Shown here in pieces: positions 24,549-38,100 of a stretch of 64,000 nt of DNA. Each line of letters starts with the position of its first letter. Positions within the stretch are counted from its first letter, which is position 1. Made by a program: the position numbers and the translations under genes. The stretch is from assembly GCA_022113835.1 (NCBI GenBank), contig JAILWY010000009.1, positions 14,050,001-14,114,000 of the forward strand, in the 5' to 3' direction. The notes beneath the pieces are model-generated. The model did no database searches and was not told where the DNA came from. It saw only the letters and a program-made list of their open reading frames with translations. Origin of the DNA: Atopsyche davidsoni. Lineage: Eukaryota; Arthropoda; Insecta; Trichoptera; Hydrobiosidae.

Positions 24549-25031
24549 AATAGGCATGACGAAAGATTTTCAAATCCTCTTCCATAATGGGGGTACCCAT
24601 TTACTATTTACGAAAAAAACTTTATTTCGGTAAAAAACTAGAGTTTAACGATGTTTAAAGCCATTTTTATAATATTTTTTCAAAAGTGCGCGAAAACGCG
24701 ACATCGCGAGGCGTGACGTCATCGCAGCATTTTTTAGACGCTCTGACGTCATTAACTATATTTGTAACGGGCGTGCCATTGTGTTTGCATTGAAGACCAT
24801 AGACCAATTTGAATACCATAGAGTTGTTGACGTCAGTATGACGTCATGCGCTGTGATTGGTGTTTCAGTCAAAATGGCCGATTGCAGTATTTTAATCTTT
24901 TAATTTATTGAAAATCGTATTAATCTTAGATTTTTAAATAAAACTAAATCACTTTTTTAAATCCTTTTAATATGTATTTTCCCTTAAAATAATTATTTCT
25001 TTGATTCTTTGATACTGTCGTCATCCCTATT
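24549..25031. mobile_element. MITE copy 2, carrying four CRE octamers
   Basis: Same ends, same orientation and nearly the same sequence as copy 1 (9784-10267). The only differences I see lie in one short patch after the second octamer (one substitution and one missing base). TGACGTCA octamers are at 24714-24721, 24744-24751, 24828-24835 and 24839-24846. No open frame of note. Confidence 0.85.
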
Positions 25032-26127
25032 GCTACGCTGTGAAATAGCGACATAAAATACGGTTTACGTACACTCGGTTTAGTAAAAGACTGCATACGC
25101 TCACAAAAAATCACCAGCTCACAAAGCATTTAGTATAACAAAAATAGGTTTGAATTCATATATTTTTTGCGGTCATTTCGGTTTATTCATTGCAAAAAAA
25201 AATCCATAGCGACACATTTCCATTATGTCGTTCTCCCCCGTCACCGGGTGACGGAGGTCTCCGATCGACTTCCATTTACGATAAGCCCTTTATCTGTGAC
25301 CCTGGTCGGCTCGGCGCTTGCGACAAGTCCCGGGTGGTCCTCAGATAATCCTGTTTAGTCGCCATTGTCGCCCTGTCAGGGATTGTTACTCAACAACGCG
25401 GATTACGGGAAGACGAACAAAGCTCGGGACTTCCCATTCTGCAGTGCATGTGCCAGGCTGTGGGTTTTAATTTGTGAATGCTAATTGTGTGCTATTGTAG
25501 CGAAGGGAAGGGCCGTGAGCCAAATTGACATACGTACTTGGAATGTCTTCACATTATTGTGTTTTGATTGCTTCCTGGTAATATTAAGGAAAGAACCGTA
25601 AAAGGTGGACTTGCTACAAGTACTCGCAAATATATTATGTGAATATTTTTGATGTCACTTTATTGATGGGATATAATCAGTGTTTACTGCGAGAAAATTA
25701 ATCAATGAGGTTTATGGTATAATCATAATTTTACGATGAAATTTAAATTTAAAAAAATCGTATGTCGATGATATGAAATATTTAAATATAAAAATCAGAT
25801 TAGAGAAAGATAAAATATATATATATATGTATATAACGTCTCGCAGGTTTTCGGGCTGAATGAGAGCTGATGTCGTTATAGTTACAGTAATTCGGCTTAC
25901 TGTCGGCATTGGTGCCGTTCGACTTCATTTCTTGCGTGCATGTGGAGACGCATCAGCCAGGCGACACCCTGGCGGGGGCATCGAGGGCAGGAAAACTAAT
26001 TGTATCCACTCAGAGCGTTCCCAGAACGCGTAAAATAAAAAAAAACCTACCCCTAGTCCATCGTGTAATATAGCAAATATACGTTTATCCCTCTTAGATT
26101 CTCTAGTGGATTTTGATAAATATATTA

Positions 26128-26320
26128 TTAATATTTTGAATAAAAATACTTGAGTGATTTTCCACATTTTTGTTTTTATTAGTGACCGGTTTCGCCAACC
26201 TTTCACGTTGGCATTATCAAACTCTGTTTGATAATGCCAACGTGAAAGGTTGGCGAAACCGGTCACTAATAAAAACAAAAATGTGGAAAATCACTCAAGT
26301 ATTTTTATTCAAAATATTAA
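26128..26320. repeat. perfect 193-bp palindrome of two hammerhead-like repeat units
   Basis: Arms 26128-26222 and 26226-26320 are exact reverse complements (95 bp each) around a 3-base centre. Each arm carries a stem II-like hairpin GCCAAC/GTTGGC, then GAAACCGGTCAC, as in a hammerhead core, but the CTGATGA box is degenerate (TTTGATAAT). The two identical 50-residue frames on opposite strands here are simply the two arms. I infer a head-to-head junction of a Penelope-like or related retroelement. Confidence 0.85.
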
Positions 26321-26599
26321 AATGGAATTCCACCAAGTACTCTCTGTCAAAAATATTGAATTTCTTAAATATATTATTCATTAAAAGTGTTCAAAGGTTT
26401 TCCCTGAGGACTTCTTGGGTCGTCGATTTCACGGTGATTGATTACAAGGACTTGAATTTAAAGTTGATCAACATTGAATTGTAGTTTATATACATTTATG
26501 TTTTCAAGATGTTTGGATTCTACTTTTACATAAGCAGAACATAGCATTTTTTTTATCCTACTAATAAAATATTATTGAGTGATATTTCTTTCTGGCACT

Positions 26600-26910
26600 G
26601 AATCGTTCAGCGCGATAATGAATCCCACTTGGCAGCGGCTCATCACCCGGGCGCGTCCAGCCGAGGCGGTCCACTCCCGCAGATCCCTCGCGCAGGGAGT
26701 ACTTCAATTTGGCGTCAGAATGAAACCTGAGGAAATTAGTGGCCCGCCCGAGGAATGTCGGCTGTCACTCCTCGCGGCGGCCCGCGGTGGCGTATCGCGT
26801 TTCAAACGCACTCGCCGCCTCGCCTAACCTGACCCGTTCAATTCGGAGAAACTCGCCTCGAGTGAGCCCACCGCGAGGAAAACTCACGCCGCTACCTGTG
26901 AAAGTTCTGT
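26600..26910. other. GC-rich island
   Basis: CpG-rich block between AT-rich flanks. It has overlapping open frames in several phases on both strands and no recognisable domain, so composition and not coding explains them. Confidence 0.25.
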
Positions 26911-27209
26911 CAACCTTTTCATTTAAGTTTTTTTTTTGACTCCCTGGACATTTCAAGAGATGTCCTTTCCAAAACATAAATGATTTGATGTCTTGCTATA
27001 AATTCTGTGCAAACCCAGAAGGACGGTTCAATGCGCCGGTCGTTTGAAATTTGCGATTCAATATAATGATAGTACATTTGTATAACGACTGATAACAATT
27101 GAGTTGCAGCAATCTTAACAATGGAAACTCGGTACACAATAAATCAATAAATTAGTTTGGTTTGTTATTTATTGACGTTAATCGATTCTTCAACAAGCAA
27201 CGACGGAGT

Positions 27210-28000
27210 TCTTGTAAAGTTCGCGTACACGCAACAGGGCCGCACTGGGTCGCGAGAAGTCCTTCCGAGGTCGCACTCATCACCGGATGTATCAACAGAT
27301 GCAGTTTTTGAACTATATATAATTTTTTTCTTCTTCGAGTGCCTCTCCTCTTTAGAGGAAGTCGGTGATCATCTCCCTGAACATATATTTATCCCGTTCA
27401 ATGTATTGCTCCTCATAGCTCCACATTTCGCCAGCCCCCTCTCCCTCCTCCCCCCGAAACCTCGCCGTCCCGGTCCAGCCCCGTCCGCAACGTCGGGGCT
27501 GCGCGTGGATTGCTAATTTATTGCGCAAGAATCCGTTCAGCTTTCTTCGGGGAAACGACTCCTCGAGCCGCCGAGATTGCTCGATTACTCCGCAATGGCC
27601 GACGGCAGTTTTGCGCTAGATTTTCAGTAATTGAAGTGTAATAAATTCTCCATTAGCCCTCGGTTGGCAGAGTCGGGGCCGGTGCTCCGTCACAATCGAT
27701 GCACATCTGCAAGGCCCACGGTGTCCACGCGGGAGGGACACACTCCCGCCGAGCTCGCGGAGTCACCAGAAGAGATAGGACAACGTATTCAAGTAACATT
27801 CAGGTATCACGTTTGTTGGGCAACTTTTAGATTCGAGCCGGTGTCGAGCTGGAAATGTGTATGTCCGCATGCATCGCATGAGACTGCATTGCCGAGGGAC
27901 GGGTGACTGACGGCTCAGACCGGCGGGGAGTGAAGATGGACTTCCTGAGTACTGAGCATCGCCGCGGATGAAGTCGCAGACGCTGGGAGCTATTGTCAAA
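27210..28000. other. extended GC-rich region
   Basis: The longest GC-rich region of the desert. Near 27322-27370 it includes a TTCTTCTTCGAGTGCCTCTC motif with AGAGGAAGTCGGTGATCAT, related to short pieces at about 16975-17010 and 60565-60600, suggesting a dispersed repeat end. No convincing exon was found. Confidence 0.3.
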
Positions 28001-28380
28001 TGTTAATCGTTTACATTCTATGGCATTTAATATGAAAATAACACATGCCAACACTTAAGATTTGTTTTTTCTGTTCAGTCATGTGTTAGTAATGCATCAG
28101 TCACGATAGCACAGAGTGCGTACATAGAAAACTTTAAAAAAGTTCTCACAACTATAAATACCGGTCAATATGGTTATTGTTACAATATGTCACAATTGCT
28201 ATGAATAGATGATTAAGGACATATTTTTATTATAAAATAAAATATTTATCTACGTTATCTATTTATTCGAATAAACACACCGATAGAAAAATCAGGAGAA
28301 AAAAAATTCATATAATTTTATATTGATAATATAAATATTTGATTTTGTATTCAATATTTTTGCCAGAGAGTTCTTGGTGG

Positions 28381-28550
28381 AATTTCATTTTAATATTTTA
28401 AATAAAATACTTTTATGATTTTTCCACATGTTTAATTTTATTGGTGACCCGTTTCGCCGACCTTTCCCGTTGACATTATCAAACGTAACCGGTCACCTCT
28501 AAAATTTAACATGTGGAAAAGTCACAAAAATATTTGATTTTATTTTCAAC
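28381..28550. repeat. decayed copy of the hammerhead-like palindrome
   Basis: Left arm (to about 28484) carries, on the minus strand, TTTGATAATGTCAAC, a loop, GGTCGGC, GAAACGGGTCACC, matching the unit of the 26128-26320 palindrome. The right arm restarts at GTAACCGGTCACC and repeats the ACATGTGGAAAA block in inverted order. The centre of the right arm has been lost. Confidence 0.65.
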
Positions 28551-28654
28551 GCAATTGAATGGTAATAGTTCCCCATCAATGAGGACGAGCGGCACAATTA
28601 CGAAATAACATGAATATTTCGACATCTATCACGTCAGATTCGTTTTCACGCGCG

Positions 28655-28745
28655 CGCCCCCCCTTCCCTTCACCCCGGGCCCCCCTCCCCCGCCCCCCCC
28701 CCGGGCCCCCCTCTCTGCCCCCCTCCCCCTCCCCGGGCCCCCCGC
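28655..28745. repeat. poly-C-rich tract
   Basis: Runs of 5-10 C separated by GGG, TT or CTCT. It has i-motif potential on this strand and G-quadruplex potential on the other. Frames across it are artefacts. Confidence 0.85.
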
Positions 28746-31700
28746 GGCGGGCCACCCAGCGCGTCTCTTCGCCGGCTCGAATAATTACCGCCCGAATTAA
28801 CCGACCCATCGCGCGATTTAATTCAATATTATTACGATAATAAGTGTGCAATAATCAACTGGAGTTATGTTACCAGCTTTAATATGTAGTGAGAGAAGTT
28901 GTATCCATTACGCATTGCACTTGTGTGCGTAGTACATTATGTTTGCGCAGTCCGTACACGCATAAATGCATTACAAAAACAGCGGTAGTATGCCAAATTG
29001 TAAAGTTTAGCATCGCGTAAATAAATTACAATATGAGAAAAAACGTACTCTAATGTGCATGCAGTGACTTTGTAGACCGCTTGTCTCTAAAATATATCCA
29101 TCTAAATCAGAGTCCTTTATTGAATCGGGTAAAAAATCTCATTCTAATAAGACTTCGATTCATACATAATTTTTTTCAGTTTTCAAATGTGAGTTGGGAA
29201 GGAAGAAGAAAACAAAATGCACGTGAATGGTTTTGAGTCCTTTTCCTGTGCACTTATAAATTGTTTTCATAATATAAATAAAGTGAATTCTCATATAAGA
29301 TTGTAAAACCTGTAAATTATACGAGACATTCAATTCACTTAACGGCATACAGCTTGTGCTCTTTATGGCGTACAATAAATAAAATAATATTGCAATTTCT
29401 AAAAGATCTGCTTGGCTGTTATATTGCAAGCGCATTTGCTTTGTGACTCTTCCAGTCTGACATCAATTATTTTTAAAAGTAATATAAATTTTACAATTAA
29501 TAATAAATTTGAGAGAACCATGAAGTGTGTGATTTCAAGAATTTAAAGGGTGTTTTGGGGCTACGAATCAAAATGGAATTTTTGGGGCCGTATGGACTTT
29601 AAGCTAGTGTTATACATCCAAGAACAAATAATTATAGAACTTGAAATGTTAAAATTTAATATGGGCTGACCATATGCAGAGAGATTCACGAAGGCAAGCC
29701 AAGATGAGATATATCTTTTTTTAAAATGGCATCTCTTTTACTTCTCATACTGAGTAAATTCATATCGGTCTTATAAATAAGCAAAGGTTACCCTGTTATT
29801 TTCATTTATTTTTTCATAAAAGAGATACATCATTTTCATTTAACATATTTAAAACATTCAGTTATATTGCAGACATCAAATTGTTATACTAATTGAGTTC
29901 TCTATGACATGTATTTTATATTATGTACATGTTATGTAATAAATATCAACAATAATATTACTGCTTCATTTGTCAGTGAAACTCATTCTAAGGTTACCAC
30001 TATATGTTGTAAAAAAACTACCATAAAACCTTTCAAATTCAAAATTACACGAATATAAGGAGTTTAAAACATGTGTACATTAAAGTAGTGACTTTAATGT
30101 GTATGCTATTTTGATATTTAAAAAAAGTTATTTTTATTTAAAATATAGTTGTTTTTATAAAAATCGTGACATTAACAAACTCTTATGAATATACAAATGG
30201 ATCGAGATAAAAAATATTGCAATTTGATTTCTCTCACGGGTCATCAATGGGTTTGGAAACCACAAAATTCTCAATTGAAAACATTTTAATTTAATAAAAT
30301 TGCAGAGAAATAGTTCACACTAGTTTAGTAGGAATGTGTGAAAATATTTTTGCAAGTAATAAAAAAAAATGTGGCCATTATTAAACTACATAATAATTAA
30401 AATTCGAAATATAATGCATCACCACCCCTGTTTATAAAAGTAAAGTGAAACAATAGTATAAAGGAAATATACAAAAAATATAAACGAATAGTTAAAATCC
30501 CACTAAAAATATTTATTGTTCATATTAAAAAGTGCATTTTATATGTATAGCAAATAAAATAATTAAAATAAATTGACATATTTTATTTAGTGGGTTTTGT
30601 TATTTAATAAAGTTAAAATGCACCTTTTAACAGACATATATATTTAAAATTGTAATATCTATAATCTATAAAACATATTGGATGTATACATATTAAAAAT
30701 GAATTTATTTATTTGATAATTTAATGAAATATTATGGACTAAAAACATTTTGACTATTTTATTTGACAGCACTGTTTGTAAAAGTTTAACTGAATATATT
30801 ACAATTGTATGCTTTTTACACAAACTTGTAATGTCTATAATAAACAGCATTAGCGTGTGTATAATAAATATCATCATAACAAATGTAAATAAAGCCACAG
30901 AAAATATGTATCACACAATCAAACCAAAAAGTATAAAAAATACATTTGTAAACATTCTAGTTTTAAACAATCTAATACAGGAAAATACCGCTTGTTCGGC
31001 AATACCAATAAATATTTATACATGTATAGTACGATGCATGATTTAATTTGATATTTTCTCTGTAAATACTGTTTTAGAGTTTGGGTGCCAATAGTTGTTA
31101 GCTTTGTATCTGTTACGTTGATACTATAAATTAAATACTAGCCATATTTATTATGCCAAATAGTCCATACTAGAAACAACAAAAGCACTTAAAACATGAG
31201 CCAAAAAATTATCTAATTGGATTGTGTGTCTTAGGTGTGATGAATTAAATGTGAAGCAAAAAAAATCCCTGGGTTGAAACTGAAATTGAGAATTATTCAT
31301 ATCAGTTTTATTGTTTTTCAAAGAGTGTGCAATATCATTTCTAGTATATTAAATCGATGACTGAATCTGGATTATCACAGCATGTACAAAAATCATAGGA
31401 AATGACAATAACTTCACAAAAGCAATTGGCAACAGGAGCTTACCTCATAACTATTATTACATGTAAGGTATGTTTGTACTTACAACTTATCTTGCCTTAT
31501 GTCTAGCATCACAAACTCTTCCCCGACTTTCAACCGGTTATAAACACTACACCATTACTCAAATAGGATCCTATTATCAGTAAACTATCATTTTGAAGCT
31601 GTCAATGTAAACAAATAAATTAAAAACAAGTTTACTGACAAATCATTGAGTATCCCTTAACATATTACAATAGTCATTAAAAGTGGTACTGAAGACTGAG

Positions 31701-31954
31701 AAAATAGCATAAGAACTCATAAATACAAAGAACAAGACATGAAGACATAAACAAATAAAATTGACAAAATACCAATGAAAATATAGGTAGGATAATTAGA
31801 TTAAAACATAATTTAAATAAATATTGAATTAAAACTATTTTTATGAGACCTTCGTAAAAACAAAAAGAAAAAAAACTGATCATACTTGGCATTGCAATGA
31901 AAATCAAAAATGTTGCTATTTATGTTTCACATTTCGACAGCTACAATAATTATA

Positions 31955-31969
31955 TATATATAAATTATA

Positions 31970-32005
<36 letters not shown>

Positions 32006-32052
32006 ATATATATATAATATATATATGTATGTATGTATGTTTGTATGTATAT
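31955..32052. repeat. TA microsatellite with TATG tail
   Basis: Interrupted (TA)n, then TATG repeats, just past the 3' end of the UBE3C coding region. Confidence 0.9.
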
Positions 32053-32191
32053 ATAAATCTCAACATCTATCACATCAACACTACATTAAATAAAGATGTA
32101 AAAGTTAATAAGTAATAATATTATGATAACTGTACACTTTGATACTTGACCCTAGGGCAACGTAACTTTTAACTGTTTTAAGATAACAGTT

Positions 32192-35100
32192 TTAACTTAA
32201 TTCAAATCCAGCACCGGCATTAATGGCGTACAGTAGTTTTTCCTTGAGAACGCTCTCTGTCCGAAACTCTGGCAACTTGAGTAAGTTCATGCAGGTGGAC
32301 GCTGTGGGGAGGCGCTCCGAGAAACCCGTGTTCTGGATGCAGAATGGAGGGTCTAAGTCCTGGGGAATATAAATACAATGTCAATATAACAAGAATTTAC
32401 TTTCTAAAGAATAATGTAGTTCATGGTCTTCCTGATCTAACGAAAGAAGTAAATGGAATAAACTATGTTTTAACTTTTACTATAAGATTAAAAAAATATA
32501 TCAGTCCTGTTAAAACACAATTATATTAAAAAGAAAAACTCTTGGCTTATAGCAATGCTTTTATTGAGATTAAATTTTATATAGAATCTTATTATCTTTA
32601 AATCTTTAGAAAAAGAAAATACAATATGTATATTAAAAGTACGTCAATTCTTCAAGAGTTTAATCCAATGACTATGAAATACTGTACTGTAAATTTTTTT
32701 ATTCTCATTTTGTGGGTTACAAATTGTTAGTTTATCAAATCAGTCAGTACTGAACTTTTCTTATTGTTTAATATGTATTTATTGTTACCTTGAATCCCAG
32801 TAATGGTGGCCGAGAACAACTTGTCACAAACTTTAGCAGTTGCCTTTTCTGTATATCCGTGAAGTTACTAACTACTTTCCAGAAGCACATTATGGTTGGG
32901 TGGTCTTCTACATAGCCTCCTGAAAAACATAAATTATATCATTAGCATCAGTATTAGGTTTGACCCTTCAGATGGAGCATAGATTGGAGCTTACGAGGCG
33001 TAAGGAGTTCTGTAAATGTCATAATGTTCCTAACACAGATAGCACAATTGAAAGCAGAAATTAAGTTTATTTCATAAAACCTATTCTCTTTGTTTTTAAA
33101 TTTATTTTTCATTTACAATATGTTCACTCTACGATAAACTTAATAAAAGTGAGAAGCTCTATGTCAGCTGTCAAAAACACGTTTTCAGTTGATGAATTTA
33201 TAAAAACTCAATATTAGGTATAATAAGCAGGTGGTCTACGAAAACCAGAAAAAATCGGCACACTGTCTACTGGACAAAAAATGTTGGGGATCTCTGCTCT
33301 AGATTTAGGAAAAAGGAAGAATTTGTTTAATATCTCTCTTAGTACCAGAGTCAATAAAAAAAAAATTTCCACTTATATAAATATCGTTTAAGAGGCAAAT
33401 CTGCAGTATTACCTGTGTAATTGGTGTATTTCTTAAGGTCATCCACATCAACAGCACTCTCAGCTCCTGAGACAAGTAGCCTTAGCTCCCGAGCACAGAA
33501 AATCCGCAACCAGGCCAGTGGGATCACTGACGCAAGACCCTGGCGCGTCGAAGTTACCTGCGCACGTACTTGCCGCGATAGCTTCCACTCAGCTACCAGG
33601 TGGATATATTCAATGCGATTCTCAGCAGTCACTGCTATATTGGCACCATTTAGCTTTAGCTCCTCCACCTGGGATATTTAAATAAATCAATTTACAAATG
33701 AACAATACATATTACTCAATTGCTTTTATAAACACACATTTACTTTTCCATGGCACCTCAACAAATTTATGATTTATTATTTTTTTACCGTGTTTACTTA
33801 TTATTATCTTTTGACTGATATAAATAGAATGCTTAATAAAGTAATTATAAACAGGTAACAGTAAAAACAATATTTAAAAAAATATATTTTATTGCAGAAG
33901 TGTACCTTTTGTTCTCCCAGCTCATCAGACATGACAGTGAAGTCCAAGCCCAGGTCGGAGACAGCAGCGGCTGGCAGGGCTCGCAGTTGTAGGAGGGACT
34001 TGTGAAGCCGCTCGTCCAGCGCCCCTAGACGGTGGATGTCCGCTTCTCCTCCCACCCTTCCCTCTTCTCCTACCAGAGCCTGCAAGAAGAACTCCGCAAA
34101 AGGCAGCTCCACAAGAAGGCCCTCATACAGTGCCTGGAATTATCAGAAATATTCAATTCATTCAAGGTTCATTTCAATATTCTGGTTCGGTTAGGTTAAG
34201 TAAATGGTGCTGCACATATTTTAAAACTCTGATTAGATTAATTAAATGAATTAGATATGTGAATAAATGAAACTAGGAATCAACACAATAATTATAAATA
34301 AGTACAGGTGTGAGATACTCAACTGCCAATGCATACTAAAATATTTAACTGTATTAATGAGCATCGGGCTGTTGGGAATAGATACCTTGCCAAGCATCCT
34401 GCCAATGAAGTAGTAGTGTGGCTGGAAATTGTTGACTATCATATGCACAGCGGGATTGGGATAGAGCATGTTGTCTCGTGTAAGACGGAAGAAGCCACGG
34501 TTAGGATCGCAGGCGGCACGCAGCAACTCTGACAGAAATTCGCGGAACACGCCACCTCCGTCTACACCCGCTTCTTCTAGGCCTACTTCGTTCATTAGCT
34601 GCACGCGCATCTTCAGACGCAGGTCTGGTTCTGAGCACATGCCGATAATTATAATTATTAATAAAAAGTTTTCAAATAAGCTGTTATACATTTTGATACT
34701 ATCCATATCTTGAACAAGAAACGTACCATTCTGGGGGCTCAACTTGTCAAATGCGTCCTCATACAGGTGAGAGCGTCTGATGACAACTTGAATGCTGGGA
34801 CCTTGTAAGAAATTGATCTGTTCTCCTTGATGATCCTGTTTGTCTCTACAAGTTAGTGTAAATTATAATTTAGATATTTCACATCAAGGGTGAATTTTTT
34901 TTACTAACAATGAGCTTCTCAATCTACTTACTTTAAAATGAGCCCTTGGAATATCAATACTCTTTGAGAAAATGGAACGACAAAAGGAATTTCCTTTAAA
35001 ATTGTTAACGTTCGGATTTCCTTAGTTGTTAAGGGAGGACCATCCTCTGAAAAGATACAAAAACAGTTCAATAAAATATAATTGAAAGTAATACTTTACA

Positions 35101-38100
35101 AATCCAAATTAATTTGAGTAATAAATTAAAACAGATAGGAGGCAAAAACTGTGCTATCATTATTAACCCTTTTCTGCTCATTGAAATTAAGACTTGACAA
35201 GGTATAATTTCTGATCTTCTGTTGTTACATCATACTGCTTCCATAGAGCTAATTACCTTGTAAATCCAAATAGTTAAGGGAGTGTAATAAGTCATGAAAA
35301 ATTTCATCCCTTTTTCACTTTTGAATTTAATTTATACATGAAATTCTGCAGTTTTTATAATGAATGGGAATTTTCAAACCGCATTCCTCGCGTGTGAGGG
35401 CCGACAAGCTGGAAAAAGGGCGATGGCGCAGGCGGTGATGACGACGTTGGTGCAGGAGGTCCAAAGGACGCTCTGTTAGCATACACAACTGTACTCCGCC
35501 GCACCATTCCCACTCCCCACGAGTGAACTGCATGCGCTGGTCCCGGGTATGCAGTTGACGCAGCAGCCGCACTGACACCTACATCACAATACCACACCAC
35601 TCATTATCGATTGTCTCTTGATGATCAAGGATTTTGTTCTCTCTGACTCGTGTGATACTTCTACATTATTAATAATGTTTACAAAAAATCAATTCAAAAC
35701 ACTTATAATTTTGAGTGTTATAATGGAATTCCTTCCATCTTTCCTAAGTACTTTCTGTTACAAAAATTCACAAGGGCACACCTGACAATTTAGTTTTTCT
35801 GTTATGCTGACTATTTGAAAATATTATTAAGTAACAAGCATTCTTCACTTTCAGATTCCCGCATAGTAAGTTAGATTCCTGACCTTAAATAGATGAGCCC
35901 AAATTGCAGTTTGATCTTGAAAGTTGCCTTTGATTCCTGTATCTTCCTGAGATGATGTTTTAAATACCGTGATTCTGAAATCAATATGTAAACAAATGGT
36001 CACACAAAGATATTAAATAATAAAATAATCTTTTCATCTGTGATTTTCTCACCTGTAGTCATGTCCAACATTTAATCTGTGCTCTGGAAAAGCGAGCTCA
36101 ATGAGTCCCGTGCACACCTGGCGCAAAGTTACGGACAGAGAACCCAATTGGGAAAATGAGAAGGCCTGGGCTGAATGGACAATTGTACTCGATTCACCTA
36201 GAATTACAAAAAATATATTTTTAGTTTGGGCACTTGTAACAATTCAATTCCAATAGAATTTGGAAATTAGACTTCTTGAATGATTATTGTTGTTTCTGGG
36301 TCTTTCGTCATAGTTTTCAATTTGAATCAGATAAAAATTTGAACTTTATATGAAATTCAATTCAAGTTGTATATTTTCAATGAAAATTTGAACAATTACC
36401 AGTTACTGCTGCTGTATCACTCTCTCCAAATTCCTCATCATGCAGTGTCGCCACCAACAGAGAGTAGAGGGAGCAGAAGGTTGCAAGTGGGGCCAGCAGA
36501 CGTGCAGCGCGCGCTCCCAAGCCTTGGGTCAGCGATGCTAGCAGCGTGCCTCCCCGACAGGAGCTGGTCCCAGACGTCCCCGAACCCGTAGAAGTACTGG
36601 AGTCTAGAGTGCTCAACCATGACCACAGTGCGCGCAGAAACCAGGGCTTGAATGCCAGTGTGTAGAGAACCCTGTTGAATGATCAGTGTTGTATTTAACT
36701 TTTTTTATATATTAGATATGTTTATAAGAATGATAATCATGATAATTTCAAGTATTACTTATCGATATGAAATATTCCTCATATATATAATATTTTATGA
36801 TAAAATCTACTCTAGCATTAAGCGTCATTCTTTATAAGTATTTTGTGGATTATCATTCTACTCACTTATATTTATGAACTGCCATCTTATAACTTAGTAA
36901 CAAATAATGGCAGATTCCAGAAATATGCTCTAGAGCATACTCATTCCAATCGTTCTCAACAGCATGTACGCACACATACAGGATACAACTATCACTGTTG
37001 TTCAAAAGCTCTAAACACTCGAGGTGTATCTCGCTAATTTTTTTCATAGCGGGAGGTTCATCCAGATCGCTGTCGCTATCACCTTCAATTACAACGCTTC
37101 GACTGTAGCCAGCCGATTTATTGCTATTTTTTTGAAGGTTTTTGCAGCAGAGGTTTGATGTTAGCCTCACCATCAAAGATAAATAATTAAGTATTACAGG
37201 ATGCGATAGCAACTGTCGGTACCCTTGTCGGAGGTTTGATTCACATAATGATTGAACTGTGAAAAATAATCCAAATCAATCAGTAAAAAACAATAAACAA
37301 ATAAGTATACCAATACATATACAAAACCAAATAAAAATATAAGCTCAAAAAAATTGAAATTACCGAAATTTGAAGGCTGCAGTGACAAGAGAGCATACAG
37401 CAACCATGAGGAGTATTCGATTTTAGTATGGGCCTGATCGATATTACTGAGATACCACACTAGGGCTACATAGGGAAAGCTTGAACTAATATACAATGCT
37501 GGTAATACAAAGTCGCGTATTACCTCACTCATTTCATTACAGAGAATACTTGAGGCGAATTCCACCATTACAATATTGCTAGAATAAAACAATTATTTAA
37601 TCTAATGTAGAAAATAAAATAAATTGTATGATAATTTAATAATATATAGTCAAAATTGTTTCAATCTGATTGATAAGATTTTTATAAGAGTGCTCTGCCC
37701 CCTGCAAGTCTGCATATCATATTTGAAAATGTCATGATGAAATTCCGGCACTCTTTTCTAACATGATAAAAATGATAACATGATTCTGATGATATAATTT
37801 GATAATGATATGAATTTATAGTGATAATATGATTCTGTCAACTTGTATATAATTATATAACCTGTGAATAATATGAATACCTGTATTCAGTGTTATCTGA
37901 TTGATGAACAAATTTAAAAGGTCTCTGAATAAGATCGAAGATAGATGCAGCAAAGGGAGTCGGTGGGTTGGGCGATTTGCCATACAGTGGTGGGGTTTTA
38001 TTTTCAAGCAATAACCGCATTTCTTTGAAATAGCCTATTAAAAGAAAAAACATAGAGTTAAAGCGAGTTAAAGAACATGCAAAATTTTATTGCTAGTGTG

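Larger units (their letters stand above)
1..32191. other. gene-poor AT-rich region with GC-rich islands
   Basis: Across about 32 kb I find no intact protein-coding gene. Open frames here are short, lack splice-compatible partners and mostly lie in simple repeats. The AT-rich background is interrupted by GC-rich, CpG-bearing islands of 100-500 bp, for example near 4530-4790, 8495-8735, 9180-9480, 11285-11450, 14860-14970, 15830-16060, 19960-20110, 22790-23060, 24000-24310, 26600-26910 and 27210-28000. Many contain homeodomain-type TAATTA motifs. They could be conserved regulatory elements of a distant developmental gene or an intron of one; this is inference. Recognised elements inside are listed separately. 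Confidence 0.5.

Noticed and set aside
25925..26484. Two frames sharing an identical N-terminal half on opposite strands
   Set aside because: They are the two arms of the perfect palindrome, not genes.
30659..31907. Hydrophobic frames of 76-98 codons on both strands
   Set aside because: AT-rich DNA gives Ile/Phe/Leu-rich frames by composition; no start context or exon partners.
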